DNA of 64,000 nucleotides from JACCZX01 sp963829995 (GTDB lineage: Bacteria > Pseudomonadota > Gammaproteobacteria > Burkholderiales > Burkholderiaceae_F): the NCBI GenBank assembly GCA_963829995.1, contig CAWHKW010000011.1, positions 17,305-81,304 on the forward strand, written 5' to 3'. The translations under genes were made by a program, and so were the position numbers. Positions 17,427 through 26,243 of the stretch are shown here, in pieces. The notes under the pieces are model-generated. The model was not told the DNA's origin. It saw only the letters and a list, made by a program, of their open reading frames with translations, and ran no database searches. Each line of letters opens with the position of its first letter. The first letter of the stretch is position 1.

Positions 17427-19124
17427 CTAACGCAGGGCGGTGGTCGTCGCTACTCGTCCTGCGCGGTCGTGCCACGCGGCGATTTGCACCTCCGAGCCTG
17501 CCTTCCCCTTAACGATCCAATCGACGTGCGCGCGATCAGCCGTCACCTTTTTGTTCGGCCAGAACGAAATGCCGGTATGCAGATAGGCCCACCCTTCGAG
17601 CTCACCCAATTCTTCGCGCGGCTTGCCTGAAAGCAGTTCGGCACCCTCCGGCAACTTGATTTCCGCCAACACCCCGCGCAGCAACTTCCGCTTCAACGCC
17701 ATCTTCGTCACGTAGGTCGGCAGCCAGCCGCTGTTTTGCACGATCAACCGGATGCGCCACGTGCTCTCGCCCGCGTCCGTGACTTCCACCTTGCCGAGTT
17801 CGAGCTTCGGCGATATCAGTGCTTGCCACAGCAGCCACTGCGGAAAGCGCGCGATTTCCTTCTCGCGTAGCGCCGGCGGCGGGTTCGCGAAGACGTGCAT
17901 CCGGTTCCAGCCGCCGATCTCGACTTGCCCCAGCTGCGGGTGGTCAAACGGTTTCCAGTCGATGTGACCTTCGCTCGGCGCCACGCGCTTCGCCCATTCG
18001 AAGACTTTCAAATCATCTTCAATCGGGTGATCGCGGAACCAGTGAATCCATTCCTTGTTCTCGATGCCGGCTTCTTTTTTCGGATTCCAGATCTCGATCG
18101 TCCACATGAACATGCCGAGGTGCTCGTAGATCCAGTCGAAGGCGCCGCTGATGTGCTCGCCTGGCATGTATTGAAAGTCATGCCAGATCGATATCGCCGG
18201 ATAGCCCGTCAGCTCTTCTCCCTTTTTGCCGATTGTCTGATACGTCCATAGATCTTCGGCTGGCAGCTGATCGTCCGGCGCGTGGCCGAAGGGCCGTAGT
18301 AGCACGCCGGAGAATGTATGGATGCTGGTGCCGCCGCAGATGTTCGGATGCGCGGTGAAAAATTCGACGATTGAACGCACTTCTGGCTCGGACGTCGGAA
18401 AGGGCCCGGCGCCGAGTTGTTCGAATTCCTGGCGCCAGTTGGACGGGAAGTTGCGATTCAGGTCGAGGCCTTGCGCGTTGCCGGTGACACCGGCCACCGT
18501 GACGTTGACGCCGTCGAAGTTTTCGATACGTCCTTCGGCGAACACGCGAAAGTATTCACCGCCCGGAGCGTCGGTCGGCGCACGTCGCACCAGAAGGCTC
18601 GGCTGCTGCGGATGCTTCTTCCAAGGGCCGTTCGGATCGGCGACGCGCATCTGCAAGATCCGGCCGTCACCGTCGAGGTCTTCCGTGATCAACCCGTCGA
18701 GCGGATCTTCGTCGAACGGATAGCGCCGCGTCGAAGAGCGCACGTAGCGCGGGTTATCGCCCATCGCCCATTCGGCGCCGTCGGGGTTGATGCGCGGGCA
18801 AACGTAGAACGTGCGCGTATCGAGTGCGCGCGCGATGTCAGCATTGTTGCGGCGTTCTTTCATCAGCCAGTCGATGAAATACAAACACGCGCTGGACGCC
18901 GTAAGTTCGATCGAATGAATGTTGCCGTCGACCCAGTAGGCGGGCTTGTCCTTCGCCGCCCCGGTTGCGCGCTGGGTCAGCGTCACGACTGGAATGGCTC
19001 GGCCTTCGTGGCTGGTGCCGATCGTTTCCAACGAAACGTAATCCGGATTCTCGTCGGCAAAGCCGCGCAAGAGATCCATCAATTCGTCGTAGCGATAAAA
19101 GCGCGCGTAGTCGATGGTGGGCAT
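17427..19124 (-). CDS. M14-family zinc carboxypeptidase
   Basis: A predicted metallocarboxypeptidase of 565 residues. The zinc motif HxxE is in GNIHSIELTASS, the distal zinc His in GTSIHTFSG, and the catalytic Glu is probably the one in WTIEIWNPKKEAG. The catalytic domain covers about residues 1-390 and is followed by a C-terminal domain rich in beta strands. I start at the ATG of 19124 (MPTIDYARFYRYDEL), which gives the typical N-terminus. The open frame reaches 19322, but that part runs into dgkA on the other strand. No obvious signal peptide, so it may be cytosolic. The substrate is unknown. Confidence 0.85.
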   Translation of the reverse strand: MPTIDYARFYRYDELMDLLRGFADENPDYVSLETIGTSHEGRAIPVVTLTQRATGAAKDKPAYWVDGNIHSIELTASSACLYFIDWLMKERRNNADIARALDTRTFYVCPRINPDGAEWAMGDNPRYVRSSTRRYPFDEDPLDGLITEDLDGDGRILQMRVADPNGPWKKHPQQPSLLVRRAPTDAPGGEYFRVFAEGRIENFDGVNVTVAGVTGNAQGLDLNRNFPSNWRQEFEQLGAGPFPTSEPEVRSIVEFFTAHPNICGGTSIHTFSGVLLRPFGHAPDDQLPAEDLWTYQTIGKKGEELTGYPAISIWHDFQYMPGEHISGAFDWIYEHLGMFMWTIEIWNPKKEAGIENKEWIHWFRDHPIEDDLKVFEWAKRVAPSEGHIDWKPFDHPQLGQVEIGGWNRMHVFANPPPALREKEIARFPQWLLWQALISPKLELGKVEVTDAGESTWRIRLIVQNSGWLPTYVTKMALKRKLLRGVLAEIKLPEGAELLSGKPREELGELEGWAYLHTGISFWPNKKVTADRAHVDWIVKGKAGSEVQIAAWHDRAGRVATTTALR

Positions 19125-19204
19125 GGAGCAGGCGAGGGGTGCGGGGCTGGCGATGATACTGGGCCGTGATCCTGTCTCCCGCGGCGGTCGTATCATCCCG
19201 CGCC

Positions 19205-19621
19205 ATGACTGACCAATCCACGAGTCGCATCGTTCTTGACCGGGTTGCCGAAAAGCGCAAGCGCGGATTGCGCCGCGTGGTCGACGCGACGCATTACTCA
19301 CTCGACGGTCTACGCGCCGCATGGGCTGGCGAAGATGCGTTCCGGCAGGAGATCATGCTGGCGGCAGTACTGACCCCCGTCGCGCTGGTACTGCCGATTG
19401 CGTTGGCGGAGAAGATCCTGCTGGTTGGCGTGTTGATTCTGGTGCTGATTGTGGAATTGCTCAACAGCGCCATCGAAGCAGCGGTTGACCGCGATAGCCT
19501 GGAGATCAACCCGCTCGGCAAGCGCGCGAAGGATGTCGGCAGCGCGGCGGTGATGCTCGCGCTGGTGCTCGCCGGCGGCACCTGGGTCGCAATCGTCGGC
19601 TGGTACTTCTTCCGGGCGTGA
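19205..19621 (+). CDS. dgkA: Diacylglycerol kinase
   Basis: A small integral-membrane kinase of 138 residues that recycles diacylglycerol to phosphatidic acid. The catalytic and metal-binding signature VELLNSAIEAAVDR is followed by LGKRAKDVGSAAVM, and three membrane helices can be seen. The N-terminus has about 20 extra residues compared with Escherichia coli DgkA. The start is the ATG at 19205; the region between it and the divergent M14 gene is 80 bases. purC follows 10 bases downstream. Confidence 0.92.
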   Translation: MTDQSTSRIVLDRVAEKRKRGLRRVVDATHYSLDGLRAAWAGEDAFRQEIMLAAVLTPVALVLPIALAEKILLVGVLILVLIVELLNSAIEAAVDRDSLEINPLGKRAKDVGSAAVMLALVLAGGTWVAIVGWYFFRA

Positions 19622-19631
19622 GCAAGCTGAC

Positions 19632-20525
19632 GTGAGCGGACTTTTGCGGTCCAGCGTTGAGTCTTTGCCGCTCGTTTATCGCGGCAAGGTACGCGACAGC
19701 TACGCGGTGGGCGACGATCAGCTGTTGATCGTGACGACCGACCGGTTGTCGGCGTTCGATGTGGTGATGAGCCAGGCGATTCCCGACAAGGGCAAAGTGC
19801 TCAACGCGATGTCGAACTTCTGGTTCGCGAAGCTGGGGTACATCACGCCGAATCATCTGACCGGCATCGAACCGGAGTCGGTGGTCGCGAACGACGAGCT
19901 GGATCAGGTGCGCGGCCGCTCGGTGGTCGCGATGAAGCTGAAGCCGCTGCCGGTCGAAGCCGTGGTACGCGGTTACTTGATCGGCTCCGGGTGGAAGGAC
20001 TATCAGCGAAGCGGCAGCGTGTGCGGAATCGAACTGCCGCGGGGTTTGCAGATGGCGAGCAAGTTGCCCGAGCCGATCTTCACGCCTGCCAACAAGGCCG
20101 AGCTCGGCACGCACGACGAAAACATTTCCTTCGAGCGCATGCAGCAGATAGTCGGTGCCGAGCTTGCGTTTCGTATTCGCTCGATCAGCCTTGCGCTGTA
20201 TGCCGCAGCGGCCGAATACGCCGCCACGCGCGGCATCATCATTGCCGACACCAAATTCGAATTCGGAATCGACGCTGCAGGCGATCTGCGGTTGATGGAC
20301 GAGGTACTGACGGCCGATTCCTCGCGCTTCTGGCCGGCTGACCAGTACGCCGAGGGATCTTCACCGCCGTCGTTCGACAAGCAGTTCGTGCGCGACTGGC
20401 TGGAGACGCAGGATTGGGGCAAGACTCCACCACCGCCGGATCTACCGGCAGACGTCGTTGAAAAAACAGCCGCCAAGTATCGGGAAGCGTTGCTCAGAAT
20501 CACCGGCAAGACGGTGGACTATTGA
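19632..20525 (+). CDS. purC: SAICAR synthetase
   Basis: Phosphoribosylaminoimidazole-succinocarboxamide synthase joins aspartate to CAIR in purine synthesis. The 297-residue protein has the expected YRGKVRDSYAVG near residue 14, the TTDRLSAFDVVM segment, and IIIADTKFEFG with LMDEVLTADSSRFWP in the active-site region. The length matches the longer yeast-like SAICAR synthetase form. It begins with GTG at 19632. It heads a purC-purE-purK run encoding three linked steps of the pathway. Confidence 0.95.
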   Translation: MSGLLRSSVESLPLVYRGKVRDSYAVGDDQLLIVTTDRLSAFDVVMSQAIPDKGKVLNAMSNFWFAKLGYITPNHLTGIEPESVVANDELDQVRGRSVVAMKLKPLPVEAVVRGYLIGSGWKDYQRSGSVCGIELPRGLQMASKLPEPIFTPANKAELGTHDENISFERMQQIVGAELAFRIRSISLALYAAAAEYAATRGIIIADTKFEFGIDAAGDLRLMDEVLTADSSRFWPADQYAEGSSPPSFDKQFVRDWLETQDWGKTPPPPDLPADVVEKTAAKYREALLRITGKTVDY

Positions 20526-20561
20526 TCCGTACAATCGCGCCCTGAGCGTACAAGGGCGAAC

Positions 20562-21065
20562 ATGAAACGTGACGGCCAATACGCACCCTTGATCGGCGTG
20601 CTGATGGGTTCGACGTCCGACTGGGACGTGATGCAGCACGCGTGCGAGGTGCTGAAGGAATTCGGAGTGCGATTCGAGACACGCGTGGTTTCTGCGCATC
20701 GCACGCCCGATGAGATGTTCGCTTACGCCGAGGAAGCGCGCGCCCGGGGGTTGAAGGCGATCATCGCCGGTGCGGGCGGCGCAGCGCACTTACCCGGCAT
20801 GCTCGCTTCGAAGACGTTGATTCCGGTGCTCGGGGTGCCGATTCCGTCCAAGTATCTGCGCGGTGAGGATTCGCTGCTGTCGATCGTGCAGATGCCGAGA
20901 GGCGTGCCGGTCGCCACATTCGCGATCGGTGAGGCAGGCGCAGCCAACGCCGCGCTGTTTGCGCTCGAGATGCTGTCGACGCAGGACGGCGAGCTTGCGA
21001 CCGCGCTCGCGCAGTATCGCGCGACGCAAAACGAAAAAGCGCGCAACATGACCTTGCCGCTTTAA
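20562..21065 (+). CDS. purE: N5-CAIR mutase
   Basis: PurE, 167 residues, moves the carboxyl group of N5-CAIR to make CAIR. The class I signature GVLMGSTSDWDVM, the SAHRTPD motif and GAGGAAHLPGM are all present. It sits between purC, which uses its product, and purK, which makes its substrate. The start is the ATG at 20562. Confidence 0.96.
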   Translation: MKRDGQYAPLIGVLMGSTSDWDVMQHACEVLKEFGVRFETRVVSAHRTPDEMFAYAEEARARGLKAIIAGAGGAAHLPGMLASKTLIPVLGVPIPSKYLRGEDSLLSIVQMPRGVPVATFAIGEAGAANAALFALEMLSTQDGELATALAQYRATQNEKARNMTLPL

Positions 21066-21142
21066 GGCACCGACAAAAGTGCACCCCTACTTTTGTCGGA
21101 TTGCCTAGCGTGAAAATCGCTGGCAAAGCCAGACGATTTCAC
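21066..21142. other. Two adjacent hairpins between purE and purK
   Basis: Beginning one base after the purE stop, 21070-21080 pairs perfectly with 21089-21099 (11 bp, 8-base loop), flanked by GGCA/TGCC. A second hairpin spans 21110-21142: GTGAAAATCG pairs with CGATTTCAC across one bulge, and the inner stem CTGGC/GCCAG closes an AAA loop. Neither has a T-run on the plus strand. They may stabilise the purE mRNA 3' end or set the purE/purK ratio; the function is inferred. Confidence 0.55.
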
Positions 21143-21200
21143 GAATGAAACTGCAGGGCGCAGCAACTCTCGTTCGGCGCAGCGCCATCAATTCTTCAAC

Positions 21201-22370
21201 ATGATTTCGCCCATTCCTCCGGGTTCGTGGCTCGGGTTGCTGGGCGGCGGCCAGCTGGGCCGCATGTTCTGCATGGCGGCTCAATCGCTCGGCTACAAGG
21301 TATGCGTACTTGATCCCGGACATGACAGCCCGGCGGGCGCAGTCGCCGACGATCACATCGCAGCAGGCTATCTCGACGAGGCCGCGCTCACCGAGCTTGG
21401 ACGACGCTGCCGCGCTGCGACGACCGAGTTCGAAAACGTGCCGGCGGCTGCGCTCGAGTTCCTTGCGCAGCATTGCAGCGTCAGCCCCGACGCGGCAAGC
21501 GTTGCGATCGCGCAAGACCGCATCGCCGAAAAGCGCTTCATCGCTGCGTGCGGAATCGACGTGGCGCCGCATGTGGTGATCACGCGCGAGGAAGATTTGC
21601 GAGCCGTCGATGCCCAGCTTTTTCCGGCGATATTGAAGTCCGCGCGAATGGGTTACGACGGCAAGGGCCAGGTGCCGGTGGACACCGCGCAGGCGGCCCG
21701 TGCCGCATGGACCGCGATGGGGTGCGTGCCGTGTGTCCTCGAAAAACGGGTGCCGTTGCATCTCGAAGTGTCGGTCGTCGCATGTCGCGCAGCAGACGCC
21801 ACGGCGGTGACTTTTCCGGTGTCAGAAAACGAGCACCGCGGCGGAATACTGGCGACGTCGATCGCCCCTGCGCGCATAAATGACGACGTCGCGCGGCGCG
21901 CACGCGACGCGGCGCTCATGCTGGCCGAGCGCATGAACTACATCGGCGTGTTGTGCGTCGAATTCTTTGTCCTGCGCGACGGCAGTTTGCTGGTCAACGA
22001 GATCGCGCCGCGCCCGCATAACTCGGGTCATTACACGATCGATGCCTGCATCACCAGCCAGTACGAACAGCAGGCGCGCGTAATGGCGAACCTGCCGCTC
22101 GGGGACGCGAGCCAGACGATGCCGTCAGCAATGCTGAACATCCTGGGCGATCAGTGGTTCGGCGGGCTCGACGACAGCGCAGCGATGCGCGAACCCGACT
22201 GGGCCTCGGTGCTTGCGGTACCCGGCGCGAAGCTGCATCTGTACGGCAAGCGCGAACCGCGCGCAGGTCGCAAGATGGGGCACGTGACTTGCGTGGCACC
22301 GACATTGCCGGAAGCAATCGCGCGCGCAAATCGTGTGGCAATGGCGCTCGGCATCGTGCCGGCAAAGTGA
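21201..22370 (+). CDS. purK: N5-CAIR synthetase
   Basis: ATP-grasp enzyme of 389 residues that makes N5-CAIR from AIR, bicarbonate and ATP. The N-terminal dinucleotide-like motif is LGLLGGGQLGRMFCMAA. ATP-grasp features include PAILKSARMGYDGKGQ and the metal-binding NEIAPRPHNSGHYTIDAC. Start at the ATG of 21201, 136 bases after purE, with the two hairpins in the gap. The stop is 14 bases before the start of the sua5-like gene. Confidence 0.95.
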   Translation: MISPIPPGSWLGLLGGGQLGRMFCMAAQSLGYKVCVLDPGHDSPAGAVADDHIAAGYLDEAALTELGRRCRAATTEFENVPAAALEFLAQHCSVSPDAASVAIAQDRIAEKRFIAACGIDVAPHVVITREEDLRAVDAQLFPAILKSARMGYDGKGQVPVDTAQAARAAWTAMGCVPCVLEKRVPLHLEVSVVACRAADATAVTFPVSENEHRGGILATSIAPARINDDVARRARDAALMLAERMNYIGVLCVEFFVLRDGSLLVNEIAPRPHNSGHYTIDACITSQYEQQARVMANLPLGDASQTMPSAMLNILGDQWFGGLDDSAAMREPDWASVLAVPGAKLHLYGKREPRAGRKMGHVTCVAPTLPEAIARANRVAMALGIVPAK

Positions 22371-22383
22371 TCGCGCGTTGCGG

Positions 22384-23377
22384 ATGAATACGCCTCCGAT
22401 CGATAGGTCCGCGGTCGAGCGCGCCGCCGAAGTTTTGCGCAGCGGCGGCATCGTCGCACTACCCACTGAAACGGTATACGGCCTGGCGGCCGATGCCGAT
22501 AACGAAGATGCGGTGCGGAAGCTCTTCGCCGCGAAGGGTCGGCCCGCGGATCATCCGGTCATTGTTCATGTTGGCGGCACGGACGCGTTCGACGACTGGG
22601 CGAAAGACGTTTCCGATGATGCGCGTGCCCTGGGTCGCGAGTTCTGGCCGGGACCATTGACGCTGGTGCTGAAGCGCGCTGCGCGCGCGCGCGATGTGGT
22701 TACTGGGGGACAGGACACCGTGGGGCTTCGCGCGCCCGCGCATCCGTGGGCGCGCGCCGTATTGCATGCCTTCGGCGGTGCGCTGGCGGCGCCGAGCGCG
22801 AACAGCTTCGGACGCGTCAGTCCGACCACCGCGCAACATGTGATCGATGATCTCGGCATCAAGCCGCGCGGCAAGATCGATCTGATTCTCGATGGCGGCG
22901 CGTGCCCGGTCGGAATCGAATCGACGATCGTCGATGTTTCCGGCGCCGAGCCGACACTGTTGCGTCCCGGTTCGATCACGCGTGAGCAGTTGCAGCGCGC
23001 GCTCCGCCGTGAGGTAACCGATGCCGGCGCCAACGCGCCACGCGCCTCGGGCCGGCTTGAGAGGCACTATTCCCCGCATACGCCACTGTCGGTGATGCCT
23101 GCCCGACGAGCTCGCGGCGAAGCTGGCGAAGCCAAGCAACGAACGGCTCGCCGTGCTCGCGCCGTTGACCTTGCTGGAAAATTGCCGTGCTGACATCGCG
23201 TTGGCAATTGCTGCTGCGAGCGATCCGGGCGATTACGCGCGTTTGTTGTATTCCGCGTTGCATCGGCTCGATGCGAGTGGCGCAGATCGCATGCTGGTCG
23301 CGGCGCCGCCCGATGGCCCGCAGTGGGACGCGGTACGCGACCGGCTGCGGCGCGCTGAAGCAGCAAAGCCTGGATAG
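22384..23377 (+). CDS. L-threonylcarbamoyladenylate synthase (Sua5 type), frameshifted before the C-terminal domain
   Basis: Sua5/YrdC proteins make threonylcarbamoyl-AMP for the t6A modification of tRNA. The YrdC domain is intact: ALPTETVYGLAADA, KGRPADHPV, PSANSFGRVSPTTA. The open frame ends at 23193 with an abnormal basic tail after the linker SGRLERHYSPHTPL. The +1 frame picks up at DELAAKLAKPSNERL and continues as an ordinary Sua5 C-terminal domain to a stop at 23377. One extra C in 23102-23104 accounts for this. The start is ATG at 22384. If the shift is real, a YrdC-only product would result, which is known to function in other species. Confidence 0.88.
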
Positions 23378-23512
23378 CGCCGGCCAATCGCCGCAGCGCG
23401 GTCCGCATTGTTGCTGCGCTCACCGCGGACTACTTCGACAGTTTGCTATTGCAGTGTCGCAAAAATTGACAGTGCGCCGCGGGCGCGGAACCAGATCATT
23501 GTTTTTGTGATT

Positions 23513-23528
23513 TGGTCCGCACTTTGCT
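23513..23528 (+). promoter_or_regulatory. Sigma-54-like -24/-12 promoter
   Basis: The sequence TGGTCCGCACTTTGCT aligns with the consensus TGGCACGNNNNTTGCW at 10 of 12 specified positions, with the correct GG-to-GC distance. It lies 135 bases upstream of a PEP-CTERM gene. RpoN control of PEP-CTERM genes, together with PrsK/PrsR, is known in related bacteria. An equivalent site precedes the other PEP-CTERM gene of this window. Confidence 0.6.
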
Positions 23529-23596
23529 TTCATTAATTTCTTCTGTTTTGCGCGTTAGCCCATGCTCCGCGCGTCCGTACCTTCCAGGAAGGGCCA

Positions 23597-23641
23597 ATGA
23601 AATCCCTTACGGCTCAGTTCGATAATTCGCTTGGCGAGTAG
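23597..23641 (+). CDS. Possible 14-residue leader peptide
   Basis: An ATG at 23597 follows AGGAAGGG at a good distance and opens 14 codons (MKSLTAQFDNSLGE) before TAG. It is downstream of the predicted sigma-54 start and in the same frame as the esterase, whose own ATG at 23663 has only a weak ribosome site. It may be a translated leader or chance; no homology was recognised. Confidence 0.25.
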   Translation: MKSLTAQFDNSLGE

Positions 23642-23662
23642 TCGTCTCTCAGGACACCCCAA

Positions 23663-24868
23663 ATGAAAACGATGGTGAAACGATCGGCTGCGGTATTCGC
23701 ACTCTTTTCGGTCTTTGCGCTTCCACTACCGGCACGCGCTGGGCTGATTGACCTGACCAGCCTGTTCGTCTTCGGCGACAGTCTGTCCGACGGGGGTAAC
23801 TCGGGCTTACGCACGCAGCAGTACACAAACAACCCGAACATCGTCTTTCCGCCGCCGCCTTACTTCAACGGGCAGTACTCGAACGGCCGGGTCGCGGTCG
23901 AGTACCTGTGGAATCGCTACAACCCTGGCAACCCTGGAGGCTTCACGCCGTCGCTCGCTGGCGGCACCAACTACGCGATCGGTGGAGCCACCACGGGGCT
24001 GGCGAGTTTCAATTCCGTCAATGACAGCGTTCCGGATTTCCTGAAGCCGGCCTTTGCAAATTACAGCAATGCCTGGCAGTTGCAGACCTTCGCCGACCAG
24101 CAACCTTCCTTCAATCCAGCCACTTCGCTGTTCGTGGTGTGGCTGTTTCCGAATGACATCCTCTATTCGGGAGCGACCGGCATGCTGCCGGGCGTGGTGC
24201 CTGGCTCGCCGGGCGGCACGGATTTGATTAGTAACGGCATCGCCAACATTTTGACGACCATCGGCACCTTGGCGCAGGCAGGGGCCGAGCACTTTCTGGT
24301 GCCTAACATGCCCGATCTCGGGCTGACCCCTGCGTTTGCAGGCACGCCGCAGGCGGACTTCCTGAGCTTTCTGACCGCTACTTTCAACAGCAACCTGGCG
24401 GCACAGCTGACGGCTCTCGATGCGATGCTGGCGGCCGAGATCGTGCAATTCGACACCAACGGCTCATTCGCCAGAATCCGTGCTAATCCGCTCGCCTACG
24501 GGTTCGACAACACGACCGATTCGTGCGTTGACAACTTGGCGAGCGGTGTGTGCAACCCCGGCAATTGGGACCGTTGGCTGTTCTGGGACGGCGTTCATCC
24601 GACGACCTCTACTCACCAGTTGCTGGCCAGTCAGTTTGCGATGGCCGTGCCAGAGCCATCATCGGTGGCGTTGCTGATGATCGCCCTGCTTGCGTTGTTT
24701 GTGATGGCGGGCTGTCGCTCGAACGCGCACGGGAGCGTTTTCTATACACCAAGATATCGCGCCAATTTTTCAGGGTCCTGTGCAAGTTCCGCCGATCGGC
24801 CTTCCAGCACGACGCGCCCTTTTTCGAGCACGACACAGCGATCGGTGTGCGCGAGCACCGATCGATAG
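23663..24868 (+). CDS. Secreted GDSL/SGNH lipase-esterase with PEP-CTERM-like anchor
   Basis: 401 residues. A signal peptide (about residues 1-27, ending PARAG) precedes the SGNH block I motif FVFGDSLSDGGNS, with Ser40 as nucleophile. The Asp/His pair is in WDGVHPTT near residue 310. It would hydrolyse an ester outside the cytoplasmic membrane. At about 329-353 the sequence VPEPSSVALLMIALLALFV is a PEP-CTERM sorting signal recognised by exosortase. Such signals normally end a few residues after an Arg cluster. Here the basic part is weak (CRSN) and another 45 or so residues follow, overlapping livF on the other strand by 127 bases. The tail may be genuine, or the stop may have been lost. Confidence 0.85.
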   Translation: MKTMVKRSAAVFALFSVFALPLPARAGLIDLTSLFVFGDSLSDGGNSGLRTQQYTNNPNIVFPPPPYFNGQYSNGRVAVEYLWNRYNPGNPGGFTPSLAGGTNYAIGGATTGLASFNSVNDSVPDFLKPAFANYSNAWQLQTFADQQPSFNPATSLFVVWLFPNDILYSGATGMLPGVVPGSPGGTDLISNGIANILTTIGTLAQAGAEHFLVPNMPDLGLTPAFAGTPQADFLSFLTATFNSNLAAQLTALDAMLAAEIVQFDTNGSFARIRANPLAYGFDNTTDSCVDNLASGVCNPGNWDRWLFWDGVHPTTSTHQLLASQFAMAVPEPSSVALLMIALLALFVMAGCRSNAHGSVFYTPRYRANFSGSCASSADRPSSTTRPFSSTTQRSVCASTDR

Positions 24869-25485
24869 TTCCGATCGACGATCAGCGACGCGATTCCCGT
24901 CGCGCGGATCGCGCCGATGATGCGCCAGATCTCTCGCACGACCAGCGGTGCCAGGCCTTCGGTCGCTTCGTCGAACAGCATTACCTCGGGGTTCGTCATC
25001 AGTGCGCGGCCGATCGCGAGCATCTGCTGCTCGCCGCCTGACAGTTGCGCGCCGCCGTGATGCAGCCGCTCGGCCAGGCGCGGAAAGGTTTGCATGACTC
25101 GATCCATCGACCAATCGCGGCGGCCGCCGATTCCGGGCCGCGCCGCCATCAGCAGGTTCTCGCGCACCGACAGGTTCGGAAAGATGCCGCGTCCCTCAGG
25201 AACGTAACCGATTCCGAGCCGCGCGATGGAATCGGGTCGTGCACGCGTGCAGTCGATACCGCGAATGCGAATCACGCCTGCGGCCGGTCGCGCGAGGCCG
25301 AGCAAGGTGCGGATCAGCGTGGTCTTGCCCATCCCGTTTCGCCCCAGCAGTCCGACCGCTTCGCCGGGAGCAATCGAAAGCGATGCGCCGTGCAGGATGT
25401 GGCTGGCAGCGTAATAAGTATGCAGCTGCGCAGCGTCGATCAGCAGCGTGTGTGGCTCAGCCGATGCCCGCAAGCTCGCGCTCAA
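24742..25485 (-). CDS. Branched-chain-type ABC transporter ATPase, LivF-like (probable benzoate uptake)
   Basis: One of two ATPases driving a Liv-type importer. The 247-residue protein has Walker A GRNGMGKTT, signature LSGGEQQ and Walker B EVMLFDEATEGLAP, with the LivF-type spacing. The TTG at 25485 overlaps the livG stop (TTGA), giving the usual N-terminus for the family after about 15 residues. It is the last gene of the minus-strand run that starts at the benzoate-CoA ligase gene, so aromatic acid uptake is a more likely role than amino acid uptake. Confidence 0.92.
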   Translation of the reverse strand: MSASLRASAEPHTLLIDAAQLHTYYAASHILHGASLSIAPGEAVGLLGRNGMGKTTLIRTLLGLARPAAGVIRIRGIDCTRARPDSIARLGIGYVPEGRGIFPNLSVRENLLMAARPGIGGRRDWSMDRVMQTFPRLAERLHHGGAQLSGGEQQMLAIGRALMTNPEVMLFDEATEGLAPLVVREIWRIIGAIRATGIASLIVDRNYRSVLAHTDRCVVLEKGRVVLEGRSAELAQDPEKLARYLGV

Positions 25486-26243
25486 TGCGTCACCCGCTCT
25501 TCCAGATGCGCGCCGAGATAAGCCTCTTGCACTTCAGCATTGGCGCGGATTGCCTGCGGCGTGTCGCTCGCAAGCACGCGACCGTTGACCATCACGGTGA
25601 TGCGGTCCGACACGCGGAACACCGCGTCCATGTCGTGCTCGACCAGCAATATCGCGTGGCTCGCCTTCAGTTCGTTGAGCAGCTCGAGCATGCGTAGCGT
25701 TTCCTCGGAACCCATTCCGGCCAGCGGCTCATCGAGCAGCAGGATCTGCGGCGCGGTGGCCAGGCACATCGCGATTTCGAGCTGGCGCTTTGCGCCGTGC
25801 GACAGCGTCGCGGCGATTTGATCGGCGAGCGATGCAAGCCCACAGCGTCGCAGCGCGTCTTGCGCGGCGGACGCGGACGAATCGCACTGCGCCGCCGGCG
25901 TGATCCAGTTCCACGGCCGTTGCCGGCGTGCCTGCGCCGAAAGCCGGCAGTTCTCGCGCACGCTGAAGCTCGGGAAAATGGTCGTGCGCTGGTAGCTGCG
26001 GCCCAACCCTGCCTGCGCGCGGCGCGGCTGGCTCCAGTGCGTGACATCGCGGTCCATTAACTCGACGCGCCCGGCGGTCGGTGCGACTTCGCCGCACAAC
26101 ACGTTGATCAACGTCGACTTGCCGGCGCCATTGGTTCCGATCACCGCGTGAATTTCGCCGCGTTCCACGGTGAGTGATACGTCGTCAACCGCACGCAGCC
26201 CGCCGAAGTGACGCGACACATTTTTCGCGGCCAGCAGCGTCAT
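25482..26243 (-). CDS. Branched-chain-type ABC transporter ATPase, LivG-like
   Basis: Second ATPase of the importer, 253 residues. Walker A is GTNGAGKST, the signature is degenerate (LSHGAKRQLEIA), and Walker B is ILLLDEPLAGM; the C-terminal helix typical of LivG is present. The start is the ATG at 26243, which overlaps the permease stop as ATGA. The longer open frame to 26486 runs inside livM and is rejected. Tightly packed between livM and livF. Confidence 0.93.
   Translation of the reverse strand: MTLLAAKNVSRHFGGLRAVDDVSLTVERGEIHAVIGTNGAGKSTLINVLCGEVAPTAGRVELMDRDVTHWSQPRRAQAGLGRSYQRTTIFPSFSVRENCRLSAQARRQRPWNWITPAAQCDSSASAAQDALRRCGLASLADQIAATLSHGAKRQLEIAMCLATAPQILLLDEPLAGMGSEETLRMLELLNELKASHAILLVEHDMDAVFRVSDRITVMVNGRVLASDTPQAIRANAEVQEAYLGAHLEERVTH

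Larger units (their letters stand above)
23378..23662 (+). other. Leader region of the PEP-CTERM esterase gene
   Basis: 285 bases without a recognised gene. It holds a sigma-54-like promoter (23513-23528) and a 14-codon open frame with a strong ribosome site (23597-23641). A TTGACA at 23466 lacks a matching -10. Confidence 0.5.

Noticed and set aside
23466..23495. TTGACA as a sigma-70 -35 element before the PEP-CTERM esterase
   Set aside because: No -10 hexamer at 16-18 bases; the sigma-54-like site just downstream is a better match.
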